From Actinomycetes bacterium (GTDB taxonomy: Bacteria > Actinomycetota > Actinomycetes > Actinomycetales > Cellulomonadaceae), in the NCBI GenBank assembly GCA_023462275.1, contig JAEWYD010000125.1:1-9529 (forward strand): a stretch of 9,529 bases of DNA, read 5' to 3'. Below are positions 1-6,924 of the stretch, piece by piece; the first letter of the stretch is position 1, and the number at the start of each line of letters is the position of its first letter. The notes under the pieces were generated by a model. That model was given only the letters and a program-made list of their open reading frames with translations. It did not search any database and had not been told where the DNA came from. Made by a program: the position numbers and the translations under genes.

Positions 1-33
1 GGCCCGGAGGGCGCCCGAGGCGGCGGCGCTCAC
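1..33 (-). CDS. Start of the next dcw-cluster gene (FtsL-like position), partial
   Basis: A GTG at 33-31 overlaps the rsmH stop codon by four bases (GTGA) and opens a frame of 11 codons to the window edge (VSAAASGALRA, Ala/Ser-rich). In actinobacterial dcw clusters the gene after rsmH is usually a short FtsL-like single-pass membrane protein with a low-complexity cytoplasmic start, which this could be. Only 11 codons are visible, so product and start are inferred from position, from the GTGA overlap and from the lack of any other start in the remaining 29 bases. No domain can be seen. Confidence 0.35.
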   Translation of the reverse strand, partial: MSAAASGALRA

Positions 34-1028
34 GCGGCCCACCTCCCGCGGACGGTCCGCACGTGCGTGGGGGTCTCCCGGAGCCGCTCGGCAGCGCGGA
101 GCCGGACCGAGGCGGACCGCGGGTTGGCGGCGCGCTCGGCGTCGTCCGCGAGCTCGGCACCGCGGGTGAGCAGGCGCAGGTACGGGCGGTGCGTCTCGGG
201 CTCGACGGGCAGGCCGGCCGGCGCGGTGGACGTCGCACCGGCAGCGAGGGCCCGCTTCACGAGGCGGTCCTCGAGGGAGTGGTAGGCGAGCACGAGGATC
301 CGGCCGCCCACGGCGACGGACTCGACGGCGGCGGGCAGCGCCCGCTCGAGGACGCCGAGCTCGTCGTTCACCTCGATACGGATCGCCTGGAAGGTGCGCT
401 TGGCGGGGTTGCCGCCCGTCGTCCGGGCCGCGGCCGGGATCGCCGTGCGGACGAGCGCCACCAGCTCGGCGGTGCGCTCCAGGGGGGCCTGCCGGCGGGC
501 GGCGACGACGGCGCGCGCGATGCGCGGCGCGAAGCGCTCCTCGCCGTACGTACGCAGGATCCGCACGAGGTCCTCCTCCGGGTAGGTGTTGAGGACGTCG
601 GCCGCGGTGAGCGACGACGTCGGGTCCATGCGCATGTCGAGCGGCGCGTCCTGGGCGTACGCGAAGCCGCGGTCCGCCTCGTCGAGCTGCATCGACGAGA
701 CGCCCAGGTCGGCGAGGACGCCCTGCACCGGTCGCCCGGTGGTGCGTCGGACGACGTCGAGCACCTCGTCGTAGACCGCGTGCACGGGGGTGAACCGGTC
801 GCCGAACCGCGCCAGGCGCTCAGACGCGTGCGCGAGGGCGGCCGGGTCGCGGTCGATGCCGACGACGCGCAGCTGCGCGAACCGACCCAGGAACGCCTCG
901 GCGTGCCCGCCGAGGCCCAGCGTCATGTCGACGAGGACGGCACCCGGCGCTGCGACGGCGGGCGCGAGCAGCTCGACGCACCGCTCCAGCAGCACGGGCA
1001 CGTGGACCCGTGCGGGCTGCTCGGCCAT
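30..1028 (-). CDS. rsmH: 16S rRNA (cytosine(1402)-N(4))-methyltransferase RsmH (MraW)
   Basis: This cytoplasmic SAM-dependent enzyme N4-methylates C1402 in the decoding centre of 16S rRNA. At 332 aa it has the usual family length. Visible hallmarks in order are the N-terminal HVPVLLERCVELL (about residues 9-21), the SAM loop DMTLGLGGHAEAFL (about 34-47), the acidic strand end VVGIDRDP (about 55-62), the family signature GVLADLGVSSMQLDEADRGF followed by APLDMRMD, the insert-domain end RTYGEERFAPRIARAVV, GNPAKRTFQAIRIEVNDEL, and the C-terminal catalytic-domain motif LAYHSLEDRLVKRAL. The ATG at 1028-1026 follows a perfect AGGAGG at 1038-1033, with a rather short 4-nt spacing. The gene lies 141 bp after mraZ on the same strand, the standard dcw order, and is probably co-transcribed with it. 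Its stop overlaps a candidate GTG of the next gene. Nothing looks broken. Confidence 0.98.
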   Translation of the reverse strand: MAEQPARVHVPVLLERCVELLAPAVAAPGAVLVDMTLGLGGHAEAFLGRFAQLRVVGIDRDPAALAHASERLARFGDRFTPVHAVYDEVLDVVRRTTGRPVQGVLADLGVSSMQLDEADRGFAYAQDAPLDMRMDPTSSLTAADVLNTYPEEDLVRILRTYGEERFAPRIARAVVAARRQAPLERTAELVALVRTAIPAAARTTGGNPAKRTFQAIRIEVNDELGVLERALPAAVESVAVGGRILVLAYHSLEDRLVKRALAAGATSTAPAGLPVEPETHRPYLRLLTRGAELADDAERAANPRSASVRLRAAERLRETPTHVRTVRGRWAA

Positions 1029-1051
1029 CGCTCCTCCTCGTCGAACGTTGC

Positions 1052-1080
1052 TGGTCGGGGGCCCTCCAACCGCCCGACCA
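1052..1080 (-). other. Perfect 8-bp inverted repeat upstream of rsmH (RNA hairpin B)
   Basis: TGGTCGGG at 1052-1059 is exactly complementary to CCCGACCA at 1073-1080, with a 13-nt loop. In the mraZ-to-rsmH transcript this would be a stable GC-rich hairpin ending about 14 nt before the rsmH Shine-Dalgarno. No run of T follows on the minus strand, so it is not a classical intrinsic terminator. A role as attenuator, RNA-stability element or protein-binding site is inference. Inverted repeats of this length are more common by chance in GC-rich DNA. Confidence 0.5.
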
Positions 1081-1142
1081 GGTCTCCCTCCGCGGCCACC
1101 TCTGGCACCGGGGAAGTGCGCCAGAGCGGGCGGGGAGAGACC
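1081..1142 (-). other. Nested inverted repeat between mraZ and rsmH (RNA hairpin A)
   Basis: The inner stem CTCTGGC (1100-1106) / GCCAGAG (1120-1126) is perfect, with a 13-nt loop. It sits inside an outer stem GGTCTC (1081-1086) / GAGACC (1137-1142) whose flanks are GC-rich and partly complementary. It abuts hairpin B with no gap, so almost the whole 141-bp mraZ-rsmH spacer can fold. No terminator-like T-run is seen. A regulatory role between the MraZ regulator gene and the rest of the dcw genes is inference. Confidence 0.45.
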
Positions 1143-1170
1143 TCACCGTGCGGGTGGGCCGCTGGGTCAC

Positions 1171-1629
1171 CTAGAACGCACCGGGCAGCACCTCCTCCGA
1201 GGTCTCCGCGTAGACGGCCACCTGCTCGGCCAGGTACGTCTCCCAGGCCGCGGCGTCCCAGATCTCGACCCGGGTGCCGGCGCCGATGACGGCGACGTCC
1301 CGGTCGAGGCCGGCGTAGGAGCGCAGCGCCGCCGGGATCGACAGGCGGCCCTGCTTGTCCGGGATCTCGTCGTGCGCCCCGGAGAGGAAGACCCGGAGGT
1401 AGTCGCGGGCCTGCTTGCTGGTGACGGGCGCCGTCCGGATCTGCTCGTGCATCCGGCGGAACTCCGACATCGGGAAGACGAAGAGGCACCGCTCCTGGCC
1501 GCGCGTCATCACGAGACCGGGGGCCAGCTGGGCGCGGAACTTGGCCGGCAGGATCAGCCGGCCCTTGTCGTCCAGGCGCGGGGTGTAGGTGCCCAGGAAC
1601 GGGGCGTACGCGTTCGCGTCGTCGGACAC
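1171..1629 (-). CDS. mraZ: Transcriptional regulator MraZ
   Basis: MraZ is a DNA-binding regulator with two tandem SpoVT/AbrB-like (swapped-hairpin) domains. It forms ring-shaped oligomers, binds short direct repeats upstream of its own gene and controls dcw expression. Both domain signatures are visible: FLGTYTPRLDDKGRLILPAKFR (residues about 11-32) and DEIPDKQGRLSIPAALR in the second half, ending in GTRVEIWD and a short acidic tail. I chose the GTG at 1629-1627 (protein VSDDANAYAPFLGTY) because GGAGG at 1641-1637 sits 7 nt upstream. This gives 152 aa against about 143 for the family, the excess being a short N-terminal extension. An upstream ATG at 1692-1690 would add 21 residues but would read through the repeat array and lacks a good ribosome site, so I reject it. 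The gene is first in the minus-strand dcw operon and has MraZ-type repeats just upstream, consistent with autoregulation. Confidence 0.96.
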   Translation of the reverse strand: MSDDANAYAPFLGTYTPRLDDKGRLILPAKFRAQLAPGLVMTRGQERCLFVFPMSEFRRMHEQIRTAPVTSKQARDYLRVFLSGAHDEIPDKQGRLSIPAALRSYAGLDRDVAVIGAGTRVEIWDAAAWETYLAEQVAVYAETSEEVLPGAF

Positions 1630-1654
1630 CGCTCCCCCTCCCACCCCGCAGCGA

Positions 1655-1700
1655 GGCCACTCCTCCCCAAGTGCCTCCACCTTACTCCACAACCCTCCAC
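1655..1700 (-). promoter_or_regulatory. MraZ-binding repeat array upstream of mraZ (10-bp period)
   Basis: Read on the minus strand, the units start at 1700, 1690, 1680, 1670 and 1660, exactly one every 10 bp: GTGGAG, GTGGAG, GTGGAG, then the degenerate TTGGGG and GTGGCC. The array ends 26 bp before the mraZ start codon. MraZ in other bacteria is known to bind GTGG/TGGG-like direct repeats spaced one helical turn apart in its own promoter or leader. The match in sequence style, spacing and location makes this a strong candidate operator for mraZ autoregulation. The exact number of functional units is uncertain. Confidence 0.82.
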
Positions 1701-1724
1701 GCGGAAGGGTGAGTTCTGCGGCGT

Positions 1725-1760
1725 CGCGCTGACGATGCGACGTTCGCGCAGGTCAGCGCG
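1725..1760. repeat. 9-bp inverted repeat with 18-nt spacer
   Basis: CGCGCTGAC at 1725-1733 is perfectly complementary to GTCAGCGCG at 1752-1760. The spacer contains a smaller inner repeat, TGCG (1736-1739) / CGCA (1747-1750). It lies midway between the minus-strand mraZ array and the first plus-strand GTGGAG pair, which it directly abuts. It could be an operator for a dimeric regulator or part of a 5' leader. Function is unknown. Confidence 0.5.
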
Positions 1761-1777
1761 GTGGAGCGCGGTGGAGG
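1760..1777 (+). promoter_or_regulatory. GTGGAG-pair box 1 (putative MraZ site facing moxR)
   Basis: The 18-bp element GGTGGAGCGCGGTGGAGG carries two GTGGAG hexamers exactly 10 bp apart, on the opposite strand to the mraZ array. It is identical to box 2 located 104 bp further on. Assignment to MraZ rests on the shared hexamer and spacing. Confidence 0.6.
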
Positions 1778-1863
1778 GACCAGCGGTGCGAGGACGGCCG
1801 CGGCGTGTCCTCGCCACGGCGAAACCGGACGAAAACGCCCCCAAACGGAGCCATCGGGCGCCC

Positions 1864-1881
1864 GGTGGAGCGCGGTGGAGG
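1864..1881 (+). promoter_or_regulatory. GTGGAG-pair box 2 (putative MraZ site facing moxR)
   Basis: This is an exact 18-bp copy of box 1, again with two hexamers 10 bp apart, and it lies 34 bp before box 3. The 104-bp offset from box 1 is close to ten helical turns, so the boxes could sit on similar faces of the DNA. MraZ binding is inference. Confidence 0.6.
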
Positions 1882-1897
1882 CCCGGCACCATCCACA

Positions 1898-1915
1898 GGT
1901 GGAGCGATGTGGAGG
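1898..1915 (+). promoter_or_regulatory. GTGGAG-pair box 3 (putative MraZ site facing moxR)
   Basis: GGTGGAGCGATGTGGAGG differs from boxes 1 and 2 only at two bases between the hexamers, so the hexamers and their 10-bp spacing are kept while the linker varies. That pattern suggests selection on the hexamers. A degenerate head-to-head half (TCCAC-AG-GTGGA, 1892-1903) precedes it. It lies about 73 bp upstream of the candidate moxR -10. Confidence 0.6.
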
Positions 1916-1949
1916 GGAGTTACGGGCCGTCGGAGAGGCTCCCGGAACC

Positions 1950-1963
1950 CGGGTGGTCACCCG
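1950..1963. promoter_or_regulatory. 14-bp palindrome upstream of moxR promoter
   Basis: CGGGTG-GT-CACCCG is a perfect 6+6 palindrome with a 2-bp centre. If the -10 at 1988-1993 is correct, the centre lies near position -43, a usual place for an activator or repressor. GC-rich palindromes of this size can arise by chance, so its role is uncertain. Confidence 0.35.
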
Positions 1964-1987
1964 CCCCCGGGCGAGGTGGGCGACGGT

Positions 1988-1993
1988 TACGCT
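1988..1993 (+). promoter_or_regulatory. Candidate -10 element of the moxR operon
   Basis: TACGCT in the context GGTTACGCT fits the actinobacterial TANNNT -10 consensus. It would place the start of transcription near 2000 and leave a leader of about 26 nt with GAAGGGG at 2014-2020 before the ATG. No recognisable -35 lies at normal spacing, which is common in GC-rich actinobacteria. Confidence 0.4.
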
Positions 1994-2025
1994 TCGGCTG
2001 CAACCCGAACGACGAAGGGGTCGAC

Positions 2026-3026
<1,001 letters not shown>

Positions 3027-3027
<1 letters not shown>

Positions 3028-4286
3028 TGCGGCGGCGCGTCCAGATCACGCAGCGCGGCCTGGGCCTCGCCGCCGTCGGGACGCTCGTCACCGTCACGGG
3101 GGTCCTGCTGGGCGTGCCGACGCTCACGCGCGTCGGCCTGCTCCTGCTCGCCGTCGTCACGTTCGGCCTCGTCGTCCTCACCCTGCAGGTACGGACGGTG
3201 GCCCGCGGAGGTCTGCGCTTCCTCCGCCGGGTGCTCCCCCACCCGGTCACCGTCGGCGACTCGGCGGTCGTGGAGGTGGAGCTCTCCAGCACAGGCACCG
3301 CGCACCGCCTCGACCGGCTGGACATCGCCGAGCAGGCCGCCCGGGAGCTCTCCGGATCCTCCGGGCTCCGGGCCCGCGTGCACCGCACCCGCGGCACCCT
3401 GCGCCTCACCTACCAGATCCACCCCGCGCACCGGGGGCGCTGGTCCATCGGTCCTCTCCAAGTGCAGCGCATGGACCTCTTCGGCGTCGCCCGCTGGGCC
3501 GGACCGCTCGGTGAGCCGATGCGCGTGGCCGTGCGGCCGAAGGTCACGACCCTGGACATGGACACCCGGTCGGCCTCGACGGACGTGGACCGGGCCGCCG
3601 TCGGCACCCGCATGCCCGCCGCCGACGACGCCTCCCTGCGGGACTACCGCCCCGGCGACGACCTGCGACGGGTGCACTGGCGCACGAGCGCCCGCCGCTC
3701 CGAGCTCATGGTCCGTCAGGACGAGCGGTCCGCCCGCCGGCCCGTCAGCGTTCTCCTCGACATCCCGGAGGAGGACGGCGTCGCCGAGTGGTCCATCTCC
3801 GTGGCCGCGTCCGTCGGGCTGGCCCTCATGCGGTCCGGGCACCGCGTCCGGCTGCTGGGCGGCTCGGCCACCCGGACGCTCGCCGAGCACCACGCCACGG
3901 ACGTCGACGGCACGGCCGCCGACGCGCTGCTCGACCAGACCGTGGACCTCACCCTGCCGCCGAACCGCATGACGCGGGACGCCTGGCTCCGCTCGGCGAT
4001 CGACATGCTCACCCACGACGCCGCCGGCGCGGAGTTCGTCTTCGCCGTCGTCGGCGGGCTCGAGCCCGACGCCCTCGCGTCGCTGGCGCGACTGGGCGAC
4101 GCGAACCTCGGCTGGGCGATGGTGCGCCTCGGGCGCGCGCTGCACTCCGACGCCGGCGACGACACCCACACGCTCGAGGCGCTGCGCCGCGCGGGCTGGC
4201 GCGTGGTCGGCGTCGAACCGGGCGAGGACATCGCTGCCGCCTGGGACCGGCTGCGCAGCTCGGACGAGATGGCGGCCCTGCGGTGA
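3027..4286 (+). CDS. DUF58 domain-containing membrane protein
   Basis: This 419-aa protein has two N-terminal membrane helices (about 12-30 and 35-53), an Ig-like/beta-rich segment, and the DUF58 signature LRDYRPGDDLRRVHW at residues 204-218, followed by RTSARRSELMVRQ. The C-terminal part looks like a von Willebrand factor A-type fold (VSVLLDIPEED strand). DUF58 proteins are nearly always encoded next to MoxR ATPases and are presumed MoxR partners; the biochemical role is not established. The ATG overlaps the moxR stop by one base with no strong ribosome site of its own, so translation is probably coupled. The 3' end overlaps the next gene by four bases (GTGA). Everything fits the standard MoxR-DUF58-transglutaminase operon. 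Confidence 0.94.
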
Positions 4287-6475
4287 CGCGGGGCACGCGG
4301 GTCAGCGGGCCGCGCCTGTGGCTCGGCACGGTGGTGCTCGTGGTCGCCGTGCTGGCCGGCGTGCGGACCATAGGCGTGCTCGTCGCGCCGGGCGCATGGT
4401 GGTCGACCGCGATCTGGGTCGTTCTCCCCGTGGCGCTGCTGGTCGCGGTGCTGCGTCAGCTCGTGCGCTCGCGCCTCGCCCCGACGGCGTGGGGGCTCCT
4501 GGCCGCGGCGCTCGCGGTGGCCGCGTGGTACGGCGACCCGCTTCCCGGTCTCACGGTCCCCCGCCCCACCCCCGAGACGGTCGAGCGGCTCCGCCTGCTG
4601 ATCGACTCCGGGGTCCAGGCGATCGCCGACGGACGGATCCCCGTCCAGCCGACCCGCGGCATCGAGCTGCTCGTCGTGGCCGGCGCCGTGCTCGCGTACC
4701 TGGTCGCCGAGCTCTTCGCGCTCGGCTTCGGCCGCGGGGCGCTCGCCGGGCTGCCGCTCGTGGCGCTGTGGGCGCCCGCCATCAGCTTCGAGCGCGACCC
4801 CGGCCTGGGACTCGCCTTCGTGACGGGCACCTGCTACCTCATGCTGCTGGTGCTCACGCGGAGGCGGTCGCGTCGCAACGACCGGACCACTGCGCAGGAG
4901 CTGCCCGTGGCCGCCGCCGCCGCAGCGGGGCTCGCCGCCGTGGCGCTCGTGCTCACGACCGCGACGACGGCGCTGCCGTTCCACGGCTCCGTGACGCTGC
5001 CGTCGGGGTGGGGCGCCGAGGGCATCGACAGCCCCCTGCGGATCTCCACGGACCTCGACATGCGCGCCGACCTCGAGGACCGCTCGGACCGCACGCTCCT
5101 GCGCTACCGCGGGGACGGGTCGGTCGTCGACGCGCTGCGGATGTACTCCCTGAGCGACTTCGACGGCGTCCGGTGGCAGCCCGACGCCCGCCAGCCCGAG
5201 CTGCACGACGCCGACGGCCTGCTCTGGCCCGACCCCGACGTGCAGACGGACCCCGAGAAGGTGAAGACGCTCGACGTCGAGGTCCTCGCCCTGAACCAGG
5301 ACCGGCTGCCGGTCCCCACGGAGCCCCGGACGGTCGACGTCGGCGGCGGGTGGCTGTACGACGCCCAGGACGACGAGGTGGTGGCCACGCGCGGCACGAC
5401 CCGGGGGCTGAGCTTCTCCATCGAGGTGCACCCCCGCGGCCTGACCGCCGACGAGCTCCGGAGGGAGCGCCCCGGCCGACCGGGCGACGGTGGCACGTAC
5501 CTCGACGTGCCGGACACGCCCCACGCCGCGGACATCAAGGCGCTCGCCGAGCGGGTCGTCGACGGGACGACGAACACCTACGACGCGGCGGTCGCGCTCC
5601 AGTCGTTCCTCCGCAACGCGCAGGAGTTCCGGTACTCCACCGACGTGCCGCCGCCGCGCTCGGACGACGCCGTCTGGGACTTCCTCACCGACCGGCAGGG
5701 GTACTGCGTCCAGTACGCCACGACGATGACGATCATGGCGCGGATGCTCGGCATCCCGGCGCGGATGGCGGTCGGCTTCCTGCCCGGCCGCGCGGACGGC
5801 GACGTGGTCGGCCAGTACCTCGTCTCGGCGCGGCAGGCGCATACCTGGCCCGAGCTGTACTTCGAGGACGCCGGCTGGGTGCGCTTCGAGCCGACGCCGG
5901 CGCGCCAGACCGGCGCGCCGCCCCTCTACGCCGACCCGTTCGCGGGCCAGCCGAACATCCCGGGCAACATCCCGACCGCGGGCGCCCTTCCGAACGGTGC
6001 GGCGACGCCCGGCCAGGCCACCCCGGGCGGGAGCCGGGCGGGTTACGTGACCCTCGTCTCGGCGGACGTCCCCGTGTCGATGCTCATCGGGACCTCCGCG
6101 GCGCTCCTGCTGGTGACGGCGGGCCTCGTGGTGATGCTCGTGCGCCGTCGGCGCACGCTCGCCCACGCCCCGCACGACGCCGAGGAGTGGTGGGCGCGGC
6201 TGCGCGAGCGGCTCGCGGCGCACGGGATCGTGTGGTCCGACGCAACGACGCCGCGGCAGGCCGCCCGGGCCGTGGCCGACCGCCTCCCGAGCCCGCTCGA
6301 CGCGGACCCCGGGGCGCTGGTCGAGGCCCGCGCCAGCCTGGACGAGCTGGTGGCGGCTCTCGAGACCGAGCGCTACACGACTCGACCGGTCGGGGCGACG
6401 CCGGACCAGCTCGGGGAATGGGTCGACGCCGTGGAGCGGCCGCTGGGTACGCCCGTGACGGCCCAGGAGTCGTAG
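4283..6475 (+). CDS. TgpA-like transglutaminase-domain membrane protein (DUF3488/transglutaminase/DUF4129)
   Basis: The 730-aa membrane protein starts at a GTG that overlaps the DUF58 stop (GTGA). About seven hydrophobic segments lie in the first 230 residues (about 12-34, 42-61, 66-83, 127-149, 153-169, 175-191, 207-226). A large presumably extracytoplasmic region (about 227-595) ends in a transglutaminase-like core, followed by a last membrane helix (about 596-622), a basic RRRR stop-transfer and a cytoplasmic DUF4129-like tail starting with EEWWARLRERL. The catalytic triad is visible: C475 in RQGYCVQYA, H520 in QAHTWPELYF and E536 in VRFEPTP. The third member is Glu where the best-known TgpA has Asp; Glu in an FEPTP motif appears usual in actinobacterial relatives. 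A Pro/Gly/Ala-rich linker (about 550-590) joins core and helix. Role is inferred as remodelling or crosslinking of envelope components with MoxR/DUF58; the substrate is unknown. Confidence 0.93.
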   Translation: MTRGTRVSGPRLWLGTVVLVVAVLAGVRTIGVLVAPGAWWSTAIWVVLPVALLVAVLRQLVRSRLAPTAWGLLAAALAVAAWYGDPLPGLTVPRPTPETVERLRLLIDSGVQAIADGRIPVQPTRGIELLVVAGAVLAYLVAELFALGFGRGALAGLPLVALWAPAISFERDPGLGLAFVTGTCYLMLLVLTRRRSRRNDRTTAQELPVAAAAAAGLAAVALVLTTATTALPFHGSVTLPSGWGAEGIDSPLRISTDLDMRADLEDRSDRTLLRYRGDGSVVDALRMYSLSDFDGVRWQPDARQPELHDADGLLWPDPDVQTDPEKVKTLDVEVLALNQDRLPVPTEPRTVDVGGGWLYDAQDDEVVATRGTTRGLSFSIEVHPRGLTADELRRERPGRPGDGGTYLDVPDTPHAADIKALAERVVDGTTNTYDAAVALQSFLRNAQEFRYSTDVPPPRSDDAVWDFLTDRQGYCVQYATTMTIMARMLGIPARMAVGFLPGRADGDVVGQYLVSARQAHTWPELYFEDAGWVRFEPTPARQTGAPPLYADPFAGQPNIPGNIPTAGALPNGAATPGQATPGGSRAGYVTLVSADVPVSMLIGTSAALLLVTAGLVVMLVRRRRTLAHAPHDAEEWWARLRERLAAHGIVWSDATTPRQAARAVADRLPSPLDADPGALVEARASLDELVAALETERYTTRPVGATPDQLGEWVDAVERPLGTPVTAQES

Positions 6476-6483
6476 GACCAGGA

Positions 6484-6518
6484 GTCCCGAGACCCGGCGT
6501 CCGAGGACCCGGCGGGAC
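6484..6518. terminator. Weak hairpin in the convergent gap (possible terminator)
   Basis: GTCCCG (6484-6489) pairs with CGGGAC (6513-6518) around a GC-rich interior that itself contains a direct repeat GACCCGGCG (6491-6499 and 6506-6514). It lies between the convergent tgpA-like and DUF3040 genes, where a bidirectional terminator is expected. There is no T-run on either strand, so support is weak. Confidence 0.2.
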
Positions 6519-6563
6519 GGTCAGCGGTCGCGACGGTCAGAGCTCGCGACGGTCAGCGATCGC
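6516..6563. repeat. Three tandem copies of a 16-bp repeat spanning the DUF3040 stop
   Basis: Units begin at 6516, 6532 and 6548, each GACGGTCAG followed by a variable GC-rich 7-mer (CGGTCGC, AGCTCGC, CGATCGC). The third copy contains the DUF3040 stop codon (6555-6553) and its last codons; the first two are noncoding. Just upstream the DNA is also repetitive (CCAGGAGTC twice around 6464-6486; GACCCGGCG twice). This looks like short tandem duplication in a convergent gap. Confidence 0.75.
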
Positions 6564-6924
6564 GCTGGTCGCGGCGGCGCTCCCAGCGCTGCTCGAGGCG
6601 CTCCATGCGGCCCCGCCGCTTGGGCCGCTGCACCGAGCCGTCGGGACGCACGGTGCCGGCCGGTCCGCGCCGACGCGGAGGGGTGATGGCGTACATCGCG
6701 GCCGCCAGCATGAGCACGAACCCGAGGACGCCCACGGCGACGATGCCCGTGACGGCGCCCGTCACCAGGACGCCGAGCCCGATCAGCGCACCGAGACCGG
6801 CGAGGAGCCACCGCCGCAGGCTGGACGTGCCGCCCTGGAGGGCCTGGACCAGCTTGGGGTCGTCAGATGAGAGCTGTCGCTCCATCTGCTCGAGGACGCG
6901 CTGCTCGTACTCGGACAGAGGCAT
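6553..6924 (-). CDS. DUF3040 domain-containing small membrane protein
   Basis: The 123-aa protein opens with MPLSEYEQRVLEQMERQLSSDDPKL (residues 1-25), the actinobacterial DUF3040 signature, continues with two membrane helices (about 39-58 and 60-80) and ends in a strongly basic Arg-rich tail (residues 83-123). Topology is probably N-in/C-in with both ends cytoplasmic; function is unknown for the family. The ATG at 6924-6922 follows the dinB TAA with no intervening base. A perfect GGAGGT (6936-6931) lies 6 nt upstream, inside the last dinB codons, so the start is firm and translation can be coupled to dinB. It is the last gene of the LexA-box operon, but may also have its own promoter (TATCCT at 6969-6964). 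The C-terminus is built from the third copy of a 16-bp tandem repeat. Confidence 0.9.
   Translation of the reverse strand: MPLSEYEQRVLEQMERQLSSDDPKLVQALQGGTSSLRRWLLAGLGALIGLGVLVTGAVTGIVAVGVLGFVLMLAAAMYAITPPRRRGPAGTVRPDGSVQRPKRRGRMERLEQRWERRRDQRDR

Larger units (their letters stand above)
1630..2025. promoter_or_regulatory. 396-bp divergent control region between mraZ and the moxR operon
   Basis: No credible gene lies here. The region holds nine exact GTGGAG hexamers: minus strand at 1695-1700, 1685-1690 and 1675-1680; plus strand at 1761, 1771, 1865, 1875, 1899 and 1909. Under a simple 70 percent GC model I roughly estimate that fewer than one would be expected on both strands together. It also holds a 9-bp spaced inverted repeat (1725-1760), a slightly less GC-rich patch around 1818-1851 and a 14-bp palindrome (1950-1963). 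I could not identify a convincing -10 for mraZ. The moxR side has a TANNNT candidate at 1988-1993. Confidence 0.85.

Noticed and set aside
1041..1050. TCGAACGTTG upstream of rsmH as a second LexA box
   Set aside because: The half-sites are adjacent instead of separated by four bases and the right half does not match GTTCGA.
63..1289. A 408-codon open frame on the plus strand opposite rsmH
   Set aside because: It is antisense to a clear rsmH with all family motifs. Its Arg/Gly/Pro-rich composition is typical of shadow frames in GC-rich DNA and it shows no recognisable domain.
1690..1692. Upstream ATG for mraZ giving 173 aa
   Set aside because: The extra 21 residues would be encoded by the binding-repeat array, resemble no MraZ N-terminus, and the GTG at 1629 has the better-placed ribosome site.
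1889..1897. CCATCCACA as a DnaA box, hinting at a replication origin
   Set aside because: It is a single site with two mismatches to TTATCCACA and no AT-rich stretch or further boxes. It is better explained as a degenerate inverted GTGGAG half.
1944..1949. GGAACC as an ECF sigma -35 for the moxR operon
   Set aside because: No GTT/CGTT -10 lies at 16-19 nt; the nearest GTT is about 37 nt away.
3716..6223. An 835-codon open frame on the minus strand opposite the DUF58 and transglutaminase genes
   Set aside because: It spans two genes with firm motifs on the other strand and translates to His/Arg/Gly-rich low complexity. High GC removes stop codons in this frame.
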